This document shows, piece after piece, positions 41,769-50,428 of a DNA stretch of 64,000 bases; the first letter of the stretch is position 1, and the number at the start of each line of letters is the position of its first letter. The stretch covers positions 1 to 64,000 of the forward strand of contig JALQYN010000012.1 of the NCBI GenBank assembly GCA_023254055.1, read 5' to 3'. A program made the position numbers and the translations under genes. The stretch comes from Polaribacter sp. Its GTDB lineage: Bacteria > Bacteroidota > Bacteroidia > Flavobacteriales > Flavobacteriaceae. The notes beneath the pieces were generated by a model. That model had not been told where the DNA came from. It saw nothing but the letters and a program-made list of their open reading frames with translations, and searched no databases.

Positions 41769-42809
41769 ATGCGTTTATCAAAATATATTTCTTTAATAGC
41801 ACTACTTTTAATCGTTTTTACTTCTTGTAATGATGCCTATAAATTTAAGTTAACTACAACTAAAAAAATAGTAATCAACCAATTAGCGACAGCTACATTA
41901 ACAGAAGTTAATAACAAACCAATAGATTCTATTCAGTTTTTCGTAAACGGAAAAAGAGTTGCTTCTAAAGGGAATTCCATAAATATAAACACAAAAGAAT
42001 TAGGCGTAGGAAAGTTTACGGTAACGGCGCTGGCCTTTTATCCTGAGAAAACTAAAAAAGTAAATAATTCTATTGAAGTTTTATCAAATATAGAACCTTC
42101 AATTTACAGCTATAAATTAATCAACACCTATCCACATGATAAAACTTCGTATACACAAGGGTTGGAATTTTACAATGGTTTCTTATATGAAACTACAGGA
42201 AAAAAAGGAAAATCTGTATTGCGTAAAATAGCATTAAAAACTGGAAAGGTTTTACAAGAGACAAAATTAGATGCCAAATACTTTGGAGAAGGAATGACAA
42301 TTTTAAATGGCAATATTTTTTGGTTAACATGGCAGGCTAGAAAAGGATTTATATACGACTTAGAAACCTTTAAACAGAAAGGCGAATTTGCTTACACTTG
42401 GAGTGCTGAGGGATGGGGTTTGACAAATGATGGAACACACTTAATAAAATCTGACGGGACACATAAAATTTGGTTTTTAGACCCTGAAACACAAAAAGAG
42501 AAAAAATCAATTCAAGTATATACCAATAAATATTCTTTAAAAGAATTGAATGAAATAGAATACATCAACGGAAAAATTTATGCCAATAAATGGCAGCAAA
42601 ACTCGATTGTAATTATTGATGCTAAAACCGGAATTGTAGAAGGTGTTGCCAATTTATCGGGGTTGAAAAAAGAAATTGAAAAATCGCAAACCATAACCGA
42701 TCAAGACGAAGTTTTAAACGGAATTGCATTTGACAAAGAAACAGGTAGAATTTTTGTAACCGGAAAACATTGGGGAAAACTTTTTGAAATAGAGTTAGTA
42801 AAGCAATAA
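41769..42809 (+). CDS. Glutaminyl-peptide cyclotransferase, lipoprotein
   Basis: It would form N-terminal pyroglutamate in exported proteins or peptides. The signal MRLSKYISLIALLLIVFTSC has lipobox cysteine 20. After a domain of about 90 residues, a beta-propeller of the plant-type glutamine cyclotransferase family begins with NTYPHDKTSYTQGLEFYNG. It continues with FGEGMTILNGNIFWLTWQ and ends VLNGIAFDKETGRIFVTGK. The ORF track starts at a GTG seven codons earlier. The ATG at 41769 gives the proper signal. It is followed by another lipoprotein gene 49 bp later. Confidence 0.9.
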   Translation: MRLSKYISLIALLLIVFTSCNDAYKFKLTTTKKIVINQLATATLTEVNNKPIDSIQFFVNGKRVASKGNSININTKELGVGKFTVTALAFYPEKTKKVNNSIEVLSNIEPSIYSYKLINTYPHDKTSYTQGLEFYNGFLYETTGKKGKSVLRKIALKTGKVLQETKLDAKYFGEGMTILNGNIFWLTWQARKGFIYDLETFKQKGEFAYTWSAEGWGLTNDGTHLIKSDGTHKIWFLDPETQKEKKSIQVYTNKYSLKELNEIEYINGKIYANKWQQNSIVIIDAKTGIVEGVANLSGLKKEIEKSQTITDQDEVLNGIAFDKETGRIFVTGKHWGKLFEIELVKQ

Positions 42810-42858
42810 TAACAATATCTAAATCAATTAAAAGTTATATTTTTATACAAATTGAAGT

Positions 42859-44373
42859 ATGAGATATTTTGTTACCGTAATTTTGTGTTTGTTGTTGTTT
42901 TCTGTAAGCTCTTGCAGAAAAGATTTTAGCACTATTCCCAGTTTCGGTAAACTTACTTTTTCTAAAGACACCGTTTTTTTAGATACTGTTTTTACAAACA
43001 TTGGCTCTAGCACTTACAACCTCAAAGTTTATAATACTAGCAGCTCTGCAATTACAATTCCGTCTATACAATTAGAAAACGGAAATGCTTCTAATTACAG
43101 AATTAGTGTTGATGGAATCCCTGCTAAAACCTTTCAAAACATCGATATTTTAGCCAAAGACAGCTTATATATTTTTGTTGAAACGACTATCGATTATGCC
43201 GCTGTTACAAATCCCATTTATACTGATAAAATTATTTTTGATACAGGAAATAACCAACAAGATGTAGATTTGGTAACGCTTGTTCAAGATGCTACTTTTA
43301 TTTATCCGGGACGAAATGCTATTTCCATGAAAATAGATTCCCTTTCTTTAGACGGAAAACCAACCACCATTAAAGGACGTTTTTTAACTGATTCTGAATT
43401 AACTTTTACCAATACAAAACCCTATGTTATTTATGGTTATGCTGCTATTCCAGAAAACAAAACAGCGACTATAGAAGCGGGTGCTAAATTGTATTTTCAT
43501 AACGATTCTGGTATCATCGTCGATAAAAAAGCCAGTTTAAAAGTAACAGGAACCATTAATAATAAAGTTGTTTTTGAAGGCGACCGATTAGAACATCGTT
43601 TTGATGCTGTTCCAGGACAGTGGGGAACCATTTGGATGCGTGCAGGGAGTAAAGAAAATGAAATTAATCACGCCATAATTAAAAACGGCATTGTTGGAAT
43701 ATTAGTAGATTCTTTAGGCTCTAACGCTCCTACTTTATCTATAAAAAACACAGAGATTTACAACAATTCTAATTTCGGAATTTTGGGAAGAGAGACCAAT
43801 ATTAAAGGAGAAAATTTAGTTATCGGAAACACAGGACAATCTGCTTTGGCATGCACAATTGGCGGAACTTATAATTTTACACATGCTACTTTTGCAAATT
43901 ACTGGAACAATAGCATACGACAACTTCCTGCTGTTTTAGTGAATAATTTTTTTACCTATGTAGATGCTAATAATCAAGAAATTACAGAAACAAGAGATTT
44001 ACACGCTGCTAATTTCACCAATTGCATCATTGCTGGAAACAACAATATAGAGTTTGTATTAGACAAAGTAACCGGGAGCTTGTTTAACTACTCGATACAA
44101 AATAACATGATTCAGTTTAACGACATTGACAACACGTTTGCTAACAATACTGAATTAGATTTTAACGATACTTCTCATTATCAAAATAATATTATAAACG
44201 GAACAGTTCATTTTAAAGATTCTTTTACCAATCAATTTAATATTGGTCAAAATAACGAAGGAATCAACAAAGCATTAAACAGTGCTTCGCAAGCAATTCC
44301 TTTAGATATTTTAGGAACTGACAGAACAACTTCTCCAGATATCGGGGCATATCAACACATCACTTTTCAGTAA
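42859..44373 (+). CDS. Lipoprotein with parallel beta-helix-like region
   Basis: This protein of 504 residues has the signal MRYFVTVILCLLLFSVSSC with cysteine 19 lipidated. The N-terminal part (about 30-140) looks like an immunoglobulin-like domain that handles paired strands (DTVFTNIGSSTYNLKVYNTS). From about 180 there are repeated short strands with NN and G turns (KIVFEGDR-type and IKNTEIYNNSNFGILG), consistent with a right-handed parallel beta helix. It ends DIGAYQH, a phrase seen in choice-of-anchor and pectate-lyase-like proteins. No catalytic residues are assigned. Confidence 0.75.
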   Translation: MRYFVTVILCLLLFSVSSCRKDFSTIPSFGKLTFSKDTVFLDTVFTNIGSSTYNLKVYNTSSSAITIPSIQLENGNASNYRISVDGIPAKTFQNIDILAKDSLYIFVETTIDYAAVTNPIYTDKIIFDTGNNQQDVDLVTLVQDATFIYPGRNAISMKIDSLSLDGKPTTIKGRFLTDSELTFTNTKPYVIYGYAAIPENKTATIEAGAKLYFHNDSGIIVDKKASLKVTGTINNKVVFEGDRLEHRFDAVPGQWGTIWMRAGSKENEINHAIIKNGIVGILVDSLGSNAPTLSIKNTEIYNNSNFGILGRETNIKGENLVIGNTGQSALACTIGGTYNFTHATFANYWNNSIRQLPAVLVNNFFTYVDANNQEITETRDLHAANFTNCIIAGNNNIEFVLDKVTGSLFNYSIQNNMIQFNDIDNTFANNTELDFNDTSHYQNNIINGTVHFKDSFTNQFNIGQNNEGINKALNSASQAIPLDILGTDRTTSPDIGAYQHITFQ

Positions 44374-44457
44374 TATTTTAACTACTAAATTAATTATATT
44401 GTAAGGTTAATTAACTTCTTCGTCAAAATAGGCAGAACGAATTTAAAAACCTTAAAC

Positions 44458-45009
44458 ATGAAAAAATTATTTTTAGCAATTTTATTAATCAGTATTTCAA
44501 TAACTACTTTTGGTCAAGAAAAATTAAAAACTACAAGTGGTCATATTAAATTTTTCTCTACAACTCCTGCAGAAGATATTGAAGCAAACAACTATAAAGC
44601 AATTAGCAATTTAACGCCATCAACAGGTGATCTTGTTTTTTCAATTCCAATGCAAAGTTTTGAATTTGAAAAAGCATTGATGCAAAAACACTACAACTCA
44701 AAGAAATTTTTAAACACAAAAAAATTCCCGAAAGCAAAATTTAAAGGAAACATTACCAATTTATCAGCAATTAATTTTTCTAAAGACGGAACGTACGCTG
44801 CTGATGTTTCTGGTGATTTAACTATTCATGGAGTTACCAATAAAGTATCAGAAAAAATGATGCTTACAATTAAAAATGGTGCTGTTACAGGAACCACTTC
44901 TTTTGATATTACACTTGCAGATTATGATGTTGTTTTTACCAAAGGAAAACCATCAAAAAACATTGCAAAAAGTGTAAAGATTACTGCCAATTTAAATTAC
45001 ACAAAATAA
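44458..45009 (+). CDS. YceI family protein
   Basis: It has the signal peptide MKKLFLAILLISISITTFG and a mature YceI-like domain of about 160 residues. The typical central blocks are present: FSIPMQSFEFEKALMQKHYNS, KKFPKAKFKGNITNLSAIN and VSGDLTIHGVTNKVSEKM. YceI proteins are periplasmic lipocalin-like carriers of isoprenoid-type lipids. It is followed 6 bp later by an OB-fold gene. It is the second YceI-like protein of the window. Confidence 0.92.
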   Translation: MKKLFLAILLISISITTFGQEKLKTTSGHIKFFSTTPAEDIEANNYKAISNLTPSTGDLVFSIPMQSFEFEKALMQKHYNSKKFLNTKKFPKAKFKGNITNLSAINFSKDGTYAADVSGDLTIHGVTNKVSEKMMLTIKNGAVTGTTSFDITLADYDVVFTKGKPSKNIAKSVKITANLNYTK

Positions 45010-45015
45010 AACAGT

Positions 45016-45477
45016 ATGAAATCTAAAATTATTAAAATTGTTTTAGCACTTATTGTTATTGCTATTGGAGTTGTTGCCTACTTGTGGTTTATGCCACACA
45101 GAAATGTGCAATCAGTTAAAGCTTTTAAAACAATTGATGCAACAGCATTAGTCAATGAGTTTTTAACAGACAAAGAAAAAGCCAACGCATTGTATTTAGA
45201 TAGTGATGAAGGTGAATCTAAAGTATTGATTGTAACAGGAATAGTTGCAAAAATCTCTAAAGATCAACTTGGTCAGCAAGTAATTTTATTAAAAAATAAA
45301 AAAGATAAAATGGGAGTTTCTTGTTCTTTCACTTTAGAAACAAACAACCAAGTAAATACAATTAAAATTGGAGATCACATTTCTATAAAAGGCGTTATCC
45401 GTTCTGGAGCAGAATATGACGAAGATTTAGATTTAATTGAAAATGTAATTATAGAAAAAAGTGCATTGATAAAATAA
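45016..45477 (+). CDS. OB-fold (tRNA_anti-like) membrane-anchored protein
   Basis: This 153-residue protein has an N-terminal membrane anchor (about 6-26, IKIVLALIVIAIGVVAYLWF). A single OB-fold follows (about 70-150) with VLIVTGIVAKISKDQLGQQVILL and GDHISIKGVIRSGAEYDEDLDLIEN. The domain type is usual in extracytoplasmic proteins of Bacteroidota. It shares a transcript with the YceI gene and is closed by a strong terminator. Function unknown. Confidence 0.82.
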   Translation: MKSKIIKIVLALIVIAIGVVAYLWFMPHRNVQSVKAFKTIDATALVNEFLTDKEKANALYLDSDEGESKVLIVTGIVAKISKDQLGQQVILLKNKKDKMGVSCSFTLETNNQVNTIKIGDHISIKGVIRSGAEYDEDLDLIENVIIEKSALIK

Positions 45478-45497
45478 TTTATTACTCCTTTTTAAAG

Positions 45498-45530
45498 AAA
45501 AAGCAGTTAAGATATCTTAACTGCTTTTTT
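45498..45530. terminator. Bidirectional terminator, perfect palindrome
   Basis: AAAAAGCAGTTAAGAT|ATCTTAACTGCTTTTTT is a long perfect palindrome between convergent genes. It can end both the OB-fold and the amidohydrolase transcripts. Confidence 0.88.
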
Positions 45531-45542
45531 ATTTTAATTACA

Positions 45543-46823
45543 TTAATTTTTATAAACTTTTCCTTCTTTCATTACAAAAACTACATTTTCCATGGTTTTA
45601 ATATTTTTTGTTGGATCGTCATTTACAGCAATGATATCTGCAAAAAAACCTTTTTGAATCTGACCTATTTCGGTTGACATGTTTAAGATTTTTGCATTGG
45701 TTATTGTAGCAGACTGTATTGTTTCCATTGCCGGCATTCCTGCTTCAACCATAAATCCGAATTCTTTTCCGTTTTCTCCATGTTTAAAAACTCCAGCATC
45801 TGTACCGAATGCAATTCCGACTCCAGCTTTATACGCTTTACCAAAAGTACCTTGTATTTTTGGCCCAATATCTAAGGCTTTAGGAACAATAATGGCTGGG
45901 TAATATCCTTTTATTTTTGCTTTTTCAGTTACCTCTTTTCCTGCTGTGATGGTAGGCACTATATAGGCATCGTATTTGACCATTAATTTCATGGTAGCTT
46001 CACTCATCAACGTTCCGTGCTCAATCGTTTTTACACCTCCTAAAATTGCTCGTTGCATTCCTTCATCACCATGTGCATGCGCTGCAACATGCATTCCGTA
46101 ATCTTTTGCTGTTTCGCAAATTGCTTTAATTTCTTCTAGAGTAAACTGTGGATTTTGACCACTTTTAGCAACACTTAAAACACCACCTGTTGCGGTTATT
46201 TTAATCACATCTGCTCCATTTTTATAGCGTTGTCTTACCGCTTTTTTTGCATCATCTACACTGTTTACAACTCCTTCTTTTGGCCCTGGGTCTCCAGTTA
46301 ATTTCTTACTCATTCCGTTTGTTGGATCTGCGTGACCACCTGTTGTTGCCAATGATTTTTCTGCAGTAAAAATTCTCGGCCCTATAATTTTTCCAGCATT
46401 AATGGCATTCCGTAATGAAACATTTACGCCACTCCCCCCTAAATCTCTAACGGTTGTAAAGCCTGCTTCTAAAGTTACTTTTGCATAATTTACAGAGTTG
46501 TACGCAATATCTGCATCATCATTCGTAAAACGTTCAATATATGCTGAAGGATTTGATTCAGATTCTAAATGAACATGCATATCAATCAAACCAGGCATCA
46601 CAATTTTATCTTTTAGATAGATAATTTTATCTACTTTGCTTTTGGGTTGCACATATCCATTGTGGATATTGACAATCTTATTTCCTTCTACAACAATGGT
46701 TTTTCTGTTTTCAATTTTACCTGTTTTTGTATCAACCAATTTACCACATAAGATATATGTTTTTTGAGCAGATACAACTGCAACAGATAATATTAAAATA
46801 AGAGACAGCAATACTTTTTTCAT
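45543..46823 (-). CDS. Exported amidohydrolase (imidazolonepropionase/prolidase-like)
   Basis: It has the signal peptide MKKVLLSLILILSVAVVSAQ and a metal-dependent amidohydrolase barrel of about 400 residues. Metal ligands include the HxH in MPGLIDMHVHLESES, the lysine region GADVIKITATGG, the histidines in GMHVAAHAHGDEGM and IEHGTLMS, and the aspartate in AFGTDAGVFKHG. The family contains dipeptidases acting on Xaa-Pro or Xaa-Arg/Lys peptides. The periplasmic location suits peptide use. The substrate is not determined. The gene is monocistronic. Confidence 0.9.
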   Translation of the reverse strand: MKKVLLSLILILSVAVVSAQKTYILCGKLVDTKTGKIENRKTIVVEGNKIVNIHNGYVQPKSKVDKIIYLKDKIVMPGLIDMHVHLESESNPSAYIERFTNDDADIAYNSVNYAKVTLEAGFTTVRDLGGSGVNVSLRNAINAGKIIGPRIFTAEKSLATTGGHADPTNGMSKKLTGDPGPKEGVVNSVDDAKKAVRQRYKNGADVIKITATGGVLSVAKSGQNPQFTLEEIKAICETAKDYGMHVAAHAHGDEGMQRAILGGVKTIEHGTLMSEATMKLMVKYDAYIVPTITAGKEVTEKAKIKGYYPAIIVPKALDIGPKIQGTFGKAYKAGVGIAFGTDAGVFKHGENGKEFGFMVEAGMPAMETIQSATITNAKILNMSTEIGQIQKGFFADIIAVNDDPTKNIKTMENVVFVMKEGKVYKN

Positions 46824-46912
46824 GATTCTTGTTTTTAGATTTTATAAATGTATTAAAAAATGAGTAGATTGCTTGCTTAATTTAAAGCTTTCAAAAAAGA
46901 ATACGAGTTTAG

Positions 46913-47593
46913 ATGAAAAATGTTATAATTACAGGAACAAGCAGAGGAATTGGCTTTGAGCTAGCAAAACTTTTTGCCAATGCCAATCATAATGTATTAG
47001 CCATTTCTAGAAATTCAGAAACAATTTTAAAATTAAATCATCCTAAAATCAAGGCATTATCAGTTGATATTTCTGATGAAATAGATATTAAAAAAGTGAT
47101 AGATTTTGTTTCATCTACATGGAAAAGTGTTGACATTATCATTCATAATGCTGGCATGTTAGTAAACAAACCTTTTACAGAAATCAATTCTAAAGATTTT
47201 TTAGAGGTATATAAAGTAAATATTTTTGGAGTTGCTGAATTGACAAAAAGTATGATTCCTTTTTTACAAAAAGGGAGTCATGTTGTTACAATTAGCAGTA
47301 TGGGCGGAATTCAAGGAAGTTTAAAATTCCCTGGATTAGCCGCTTATAGTTCATCAAAAGGAGCTGTTATTACATTATCAGAATTATTAGCAGAAGAATA
47401 TAAAGAGCAAGGAATTGCTTTTAATGTATTAGCACTTGGAGCAGTACAAACAGAAATGTTAGAAGAGGCTTTTCCTGGCTATAAAGCACCAACAAGTGCT
47501 AAAGAAATGGCATCTTATATTTTTAATTTTTCATTAACTGGAAATCAATTTTACAACGGTAAAGTATTGCAAGTTTCAAGTACAAATCCGTAA
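46913..47593 (+). CDS. Short-chain dehydrogenase/reductase
   Basis: This is an NAD(P)-dependent SDR of 226 residues. It has NVIITGTSRGIGFELAKLF (cofactor loop), IIHNAGMLVNKPF (NAG motif), VTISSMGGIQGSLKFPGLAAY with the catalytic serine and the tyrosine in AYSSSKGAV (YxxxK). The C-terminus is short compared with the 250-residue norm but complete. The substrate is unknown. It is followed by an interspersed palindromic repeat. Confidence 0.9.
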   Translation: MKNVIITGTSRGIGFELAKLFANANHNVLAISRNSETILKLNHPKIKALSVDISDEIDIKKVIDFVSSTWKSVDIIIHNAGMLVNKPFTEINSKDFLEVYKVNIFGVAELTKSMIPFLQKGSHVVTISSMGGIQGSLKFPGLAAYSSSKGAVITLSELLAEEYKEQGIAFNVLALGAVQTEMLEEAFPGYKAPTSAKEMASYIFNFSLTGNQFYNGKVLQVSSTNP

Positions 47594-47606
47594 AACAACA
47601 AAGAGC

Positions 47607-47702
47607 TGTCACTTCGAGTGATTTTCTGAAAAGAAAATTGTATCGAGAAGTGATCAATTCTCGATACAAAAATTTTATTCAAAATTTTCACTCGAACTGA
47701 CA
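47607..47702. repeat. Interspersed palindromic repeat, TGTCACTTCGAGTG family
   Basis: The outer ends TGTCACTTCGAGTG and CACTCGAACTGACA are inverted. The centre TTGTATCGAGAA-GTGATCAA-TTCTCGATACAA is a perfect 12-bp stem. The repeat is 96 bp long and lies between the SDR and SprT-like genes, ending 9 bp before the latter's TTG start. Confidence 0.82.
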
Positions 47703-47711
47703 AATTATATT

Positions 47712-48305
47712 TTGCAACACCACTATCAAACATACATTCCAGAGAAAGCAATTCCGATTGTTCAGTATTTAATTGAGCAACATCATTTTACATTAAAAAT
47801 TGTCAACCAAAGACAAACAAAACATGGTGACTTTAGAAAAATGCCAAATGGCAGATTTCAAATCACCATTAATAACAGTCTGAATCCATATCAGTTTTTA
47901 TTAACCTTGATTCATGAAATTGCACATCATGTGACTTATCAAAAATTTGGAAGAGTTCAACCTCACGGAAAAGAATGGAAAACTATTTTTCAGCATTTAA
48001 TGCTGCCTTTTTTACAACCAGATATTTTTCCAAATCATTTGCTACCAATTTTAGCTAATTATTTAAAAAACCCGAGAGCTAGTACAGATGCTGATGTAAA
48101 ATTGTCCTTAGCTTTTAAAGAGTATAGCAAAGAAATCGGAAAGAATTATATCTTCGAAGTACCTTACGGAAGTTTATTTAAATTTAAGAAAGGGATTTAC
48201 AAACGAGGAAACAAAAGAAGAACTCGTTTTGAATGTTTACACACTACAAATAAACGAGTCTATTTATTCAATCAAAATGTAGAAGTTGAAATCTATAAAG
48301 AGTAG
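47712..48305 (+). CDS. SprT-like zinc-binding protein
   Basis: This protein of 197 residues has the SprT-like metallopeptidase motif LTLIHEIAHHVTYQKFG, followed by HGKEWKTIFQHLMLPF. SprT/Spartan domains bind DNA or cut DNA-crosslinked proteins. The C-terminal zinc ribbon common in SprT is not obvious. A basic segment KFKKGIYKRGNKRRTRFEC and a single cysteine are seen instead. The start is TTG at 47712, 9 bp after the palindromic repeat. The repeat may have displaced the original leader. Confidence 0.82.
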   Translation: MQHHYQTYIPEKAIPIVQYLIEQHHFTLKIVNQRQTKHGDFRKMPNGRFQITINNSLNPYQFLLTLIHEIAHHVTYQKFGRVQPHGKEWKTIFQHLMLPFLQPDIFPNHLLPILANYLKNPRASTDADVKLSLAFKEYSKEIGKNYIFEVPYGSLFKFKKGIYKRGNKRRTRFECLHTTNKRVYLFNQNVEVEIYKE

Positions 48306-48362
48306 CTATTACACCTACAAAAACTAAGCAAGAAGTTATTTTCAAAACTAAAAAACCGAAAC

Positions 48363-49829
48363 TTACTGTTCTCTTTTAATAAATAAAGTATCTAGTTTTA
48401 GTTCGACTTGCATCCATTTTCTTAACTCCAATTCTTTTAAATTAACCAAGCTATCTTTTGTTGTGGAATTCCACTTAACAATTGCTAACGGAATTGTATC
48501 AATTTTGATAAAATCACTAGAAGAAAGCACTTTAGAAAAACCTATTTTTTCGATGTTTAAATAACGTATTTTGGCTTCTTTGGCAATTCTACTAAAAGCA
48601 ATTGCTTTTTCGTTATTTAAAGCTGCTTTTTGTTCAATATTTTGATTTAAAACAGAAATAGTATTTTTTAAATCTTCAATTTCTTTTCGAAGTCCTTCAA
48701 TTATTTTTTTACTGTCTTCTAATTCTTGTCTTTTTTCTTTGTAAGCAGTTGTAATTAACTCAAAACTTTTGGTATCACTCCCTTTAATGATAAGTTTAAA
48801 ATCTTTTAAAGCTTCATAATTTATATTATTTTTTAACTGATTATTTAAAGCATTAACTGTAGCTTCATTTACTTCATTAAAAAAATTAAGTTTTAATTCT
48901 TTATTTTTTAAATCTGGTTCTTCTTTATCCATCAATTGTAAAGAATGATTATTCTTTATTTCATTTCTAATAAATGCACTATATTGATGGTTTATTTTGC
49001 TTTCTTTATACACCGTAACAAAAGTAAAAACTGCAGGAATCATCACAACAATTGCTAATACAGAAGCCAATTGTGCAGTACGTTTTCTTTTAGCAGAATT
49101 GACATATTTTAGCATTGGAAAACTCAGCAATTTTAACACCAAGAATGTTGCTAAAGCAATAAAGATGGTATTAATTGTAAATAAATACATGGCACCAAAA
49201 AAGTAGCTCCAATTTCCTTGTGCCAATCCATAACCGGCTGTACATAAAGGAGGCATTAAGGCTGTTGCAATTGCAACCCCAAAAATCACTGACGCTACAG
49301 TTCCTTTTTTAGTTCTTGCAACCATTAATGCTAAACCACCAAAAAAGGCAATTAAAACATCTCTAATATCTGGCCGAACACGTCCTAATAATTCTGAATT
49401 ATCTTCACTAAGTGGAAAAATATAAAAGAATAAAAATGCTGTAATCAAACTTAGCACAATCATCGTTGCTAAATTAATTAATGATTTTCTTAAGGTATCG
49501 ATATCATTAATGGCAATTGACATTCCAATTCCTAAAATTGGCCCCATCAAAGGAGAAATTAACATGGCTCCAATGACAACTGCAGTCGAATTAGCATTTA
49601 ATCCAATAGATGCCACAAAGACCGCAAAAATTAAAATCCATGCAGTAGCGCCTTTAAACGGAATATCAATTTTTATAGCTTCTATTGTTGCTTGATGATC
49701 TGTATCATCGCGAAAATCTAGTAGCTCTACTAAAAACTTCTTAATTCCCGCTAATAGACCTTTAGCATCTTTTTGAATCTCTTGCTTTGCTTGCTCTACA
49801 GCTTCATCTTTTTCGATATTTTCACCCAT
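48363..49829 (-). CDS. DUF389 membrane protein
   Basis: This 488-residue protein has a DUF389 core with about six membrane segments (about 60-270). The conserved blocks are STAVVIGAMLISPLMGPILGIG and GGLALMVARTKKGTVASVIFGVAIATALMPPLCTAGYG. The C-terminal part (about 290-488) is a cytoplasmic or periplasmic domain with a long predicted coiled coil (ELEDSKKIIEGLRKEIEDLK). The function of DUF389 proteins is unknown. It is not part of an evident operon. Confidence 0.9.
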   Translation of the reverse strand: MGENIEKDEAVEQAKQEIQKDAKGLLAGIKKFLVELLDFRDDTDHQATIEAIKIDIPFKGATAWILIFAVFVASIGLNANSTAVVIGAMLISPLMGPILGIGMSIAINDIDTLRKSLINLATMIVLSLITAFLFFYIFPLSEDNSELLGRVRPDIRDVLIAFFGGLALMVARTKKGTVASVIFGVAIATALMPPLCTAGYGLAQGNWSYFFGAMYLFTINTIFIALATFLVLKLLSFPMLKYVNSAKRKRTAQLASVLAIVVMIPAVFTFVTVYKESKINHQYSAFIRNEIKNNHSLQLMDKEEPDLKNKELKLNFFNEVNEATVNALNNQLKNNINYEALKDFKLIIKGSDTKSFELITTAYKEKRQELEDSKKIIEGLRKEIEDLKNTISVLNQNIEQKAALNNEKAIAFSRIAKEAKIRYLNIEKIGFSKVLSSSDFIKIDTIPLAIVKWNSTTKDSLVNLKELELRKWMQVELKLDTLFIKREQ

Positions 49830-49885
49830 TGATTAAGTTCTTTTTAAATAACTACGGAAATATACAAAAAGAAATTGTTTTTAAA

Positions 49886-50419
49886 TTAAAGACTTAGCTC
49901 AATCCTATCAATCTCTAACCTAAAACTTTCATTTTTTTTATTTCCTATAAGAAAAGCAATTTCTTCTAATTGCTTTCCTTGATACTTTTCCATATTTAAC
50001 TTTCTTCCTCTAAAAGCCGGATACATTTCTAAAAAAGGAATCTCTATAGTTTGCCATTCTGTAGTAGTTTGAAAAGTAAAAATATAGGAATGATAATCGT
50101 AAAGATTTGTTTTTACTCTAAACTGATACGCTTTTCCGTCACCTCTAATTTTAAGTACAAATTTCGAGTAATTTTCGATATTATCTTTATTTAAACGATA
50201 TCTTACTGAAGAAAAACCTCCATTATTCTCTAAAGAAACATCTCCTGTAAACTCTCCATGACCGCTTTTGTTTAAAGAAAAACTTCCAAACGATTTTCCT
50301 CCCATAACCACATCATCAACAATTACCCATTTAGATATATTACTTTGTTGATTAAAATCAAAAACTAAATCATTAGTTATCATAGAAGAAAATATTAGAA
50401 TTTGAATGATATTTTTCAT
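49886..50419 (-). CDS. CIA30-family protein
   Basis: It has 177 residues with the beta-sandwich pattern of the complex I intermediate-associated protein 30 family. Visible blocks are WVIVDDVVMGGKSFGSF, FTGDVSLENNGGFSSVRYR and YQFRVKTNLYDYHSYIFTFQ. In bacteria its members have no defined function and are not tied to complex I assembly. A weak hydrophobic N-terminus (about 1-15) might be a signal peptide. The TonB-dependent receptor lies 9 bp upstream on the same strand, so the two are co-transcribed. Confidence 0.85.
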   Translation of the reverse strand: MKNIIQILIFSSMITNDLVFDFNQQSNISKWVIVDDVVMGGKSFGSFSLNKSGHGEFTGDVSLENNGGFSSVRYRLNKDNIENYSKFVLKIRGDGKAYQFRVKTNLYDYHSYIFTFQTTTEWQTIEIPFLEMYPAFRGRKLNMEKYQGKQLEEIAFLIGNKKNESFRLEIDRIELSL

Positions 50420-50428
50420 GTATTTTGA

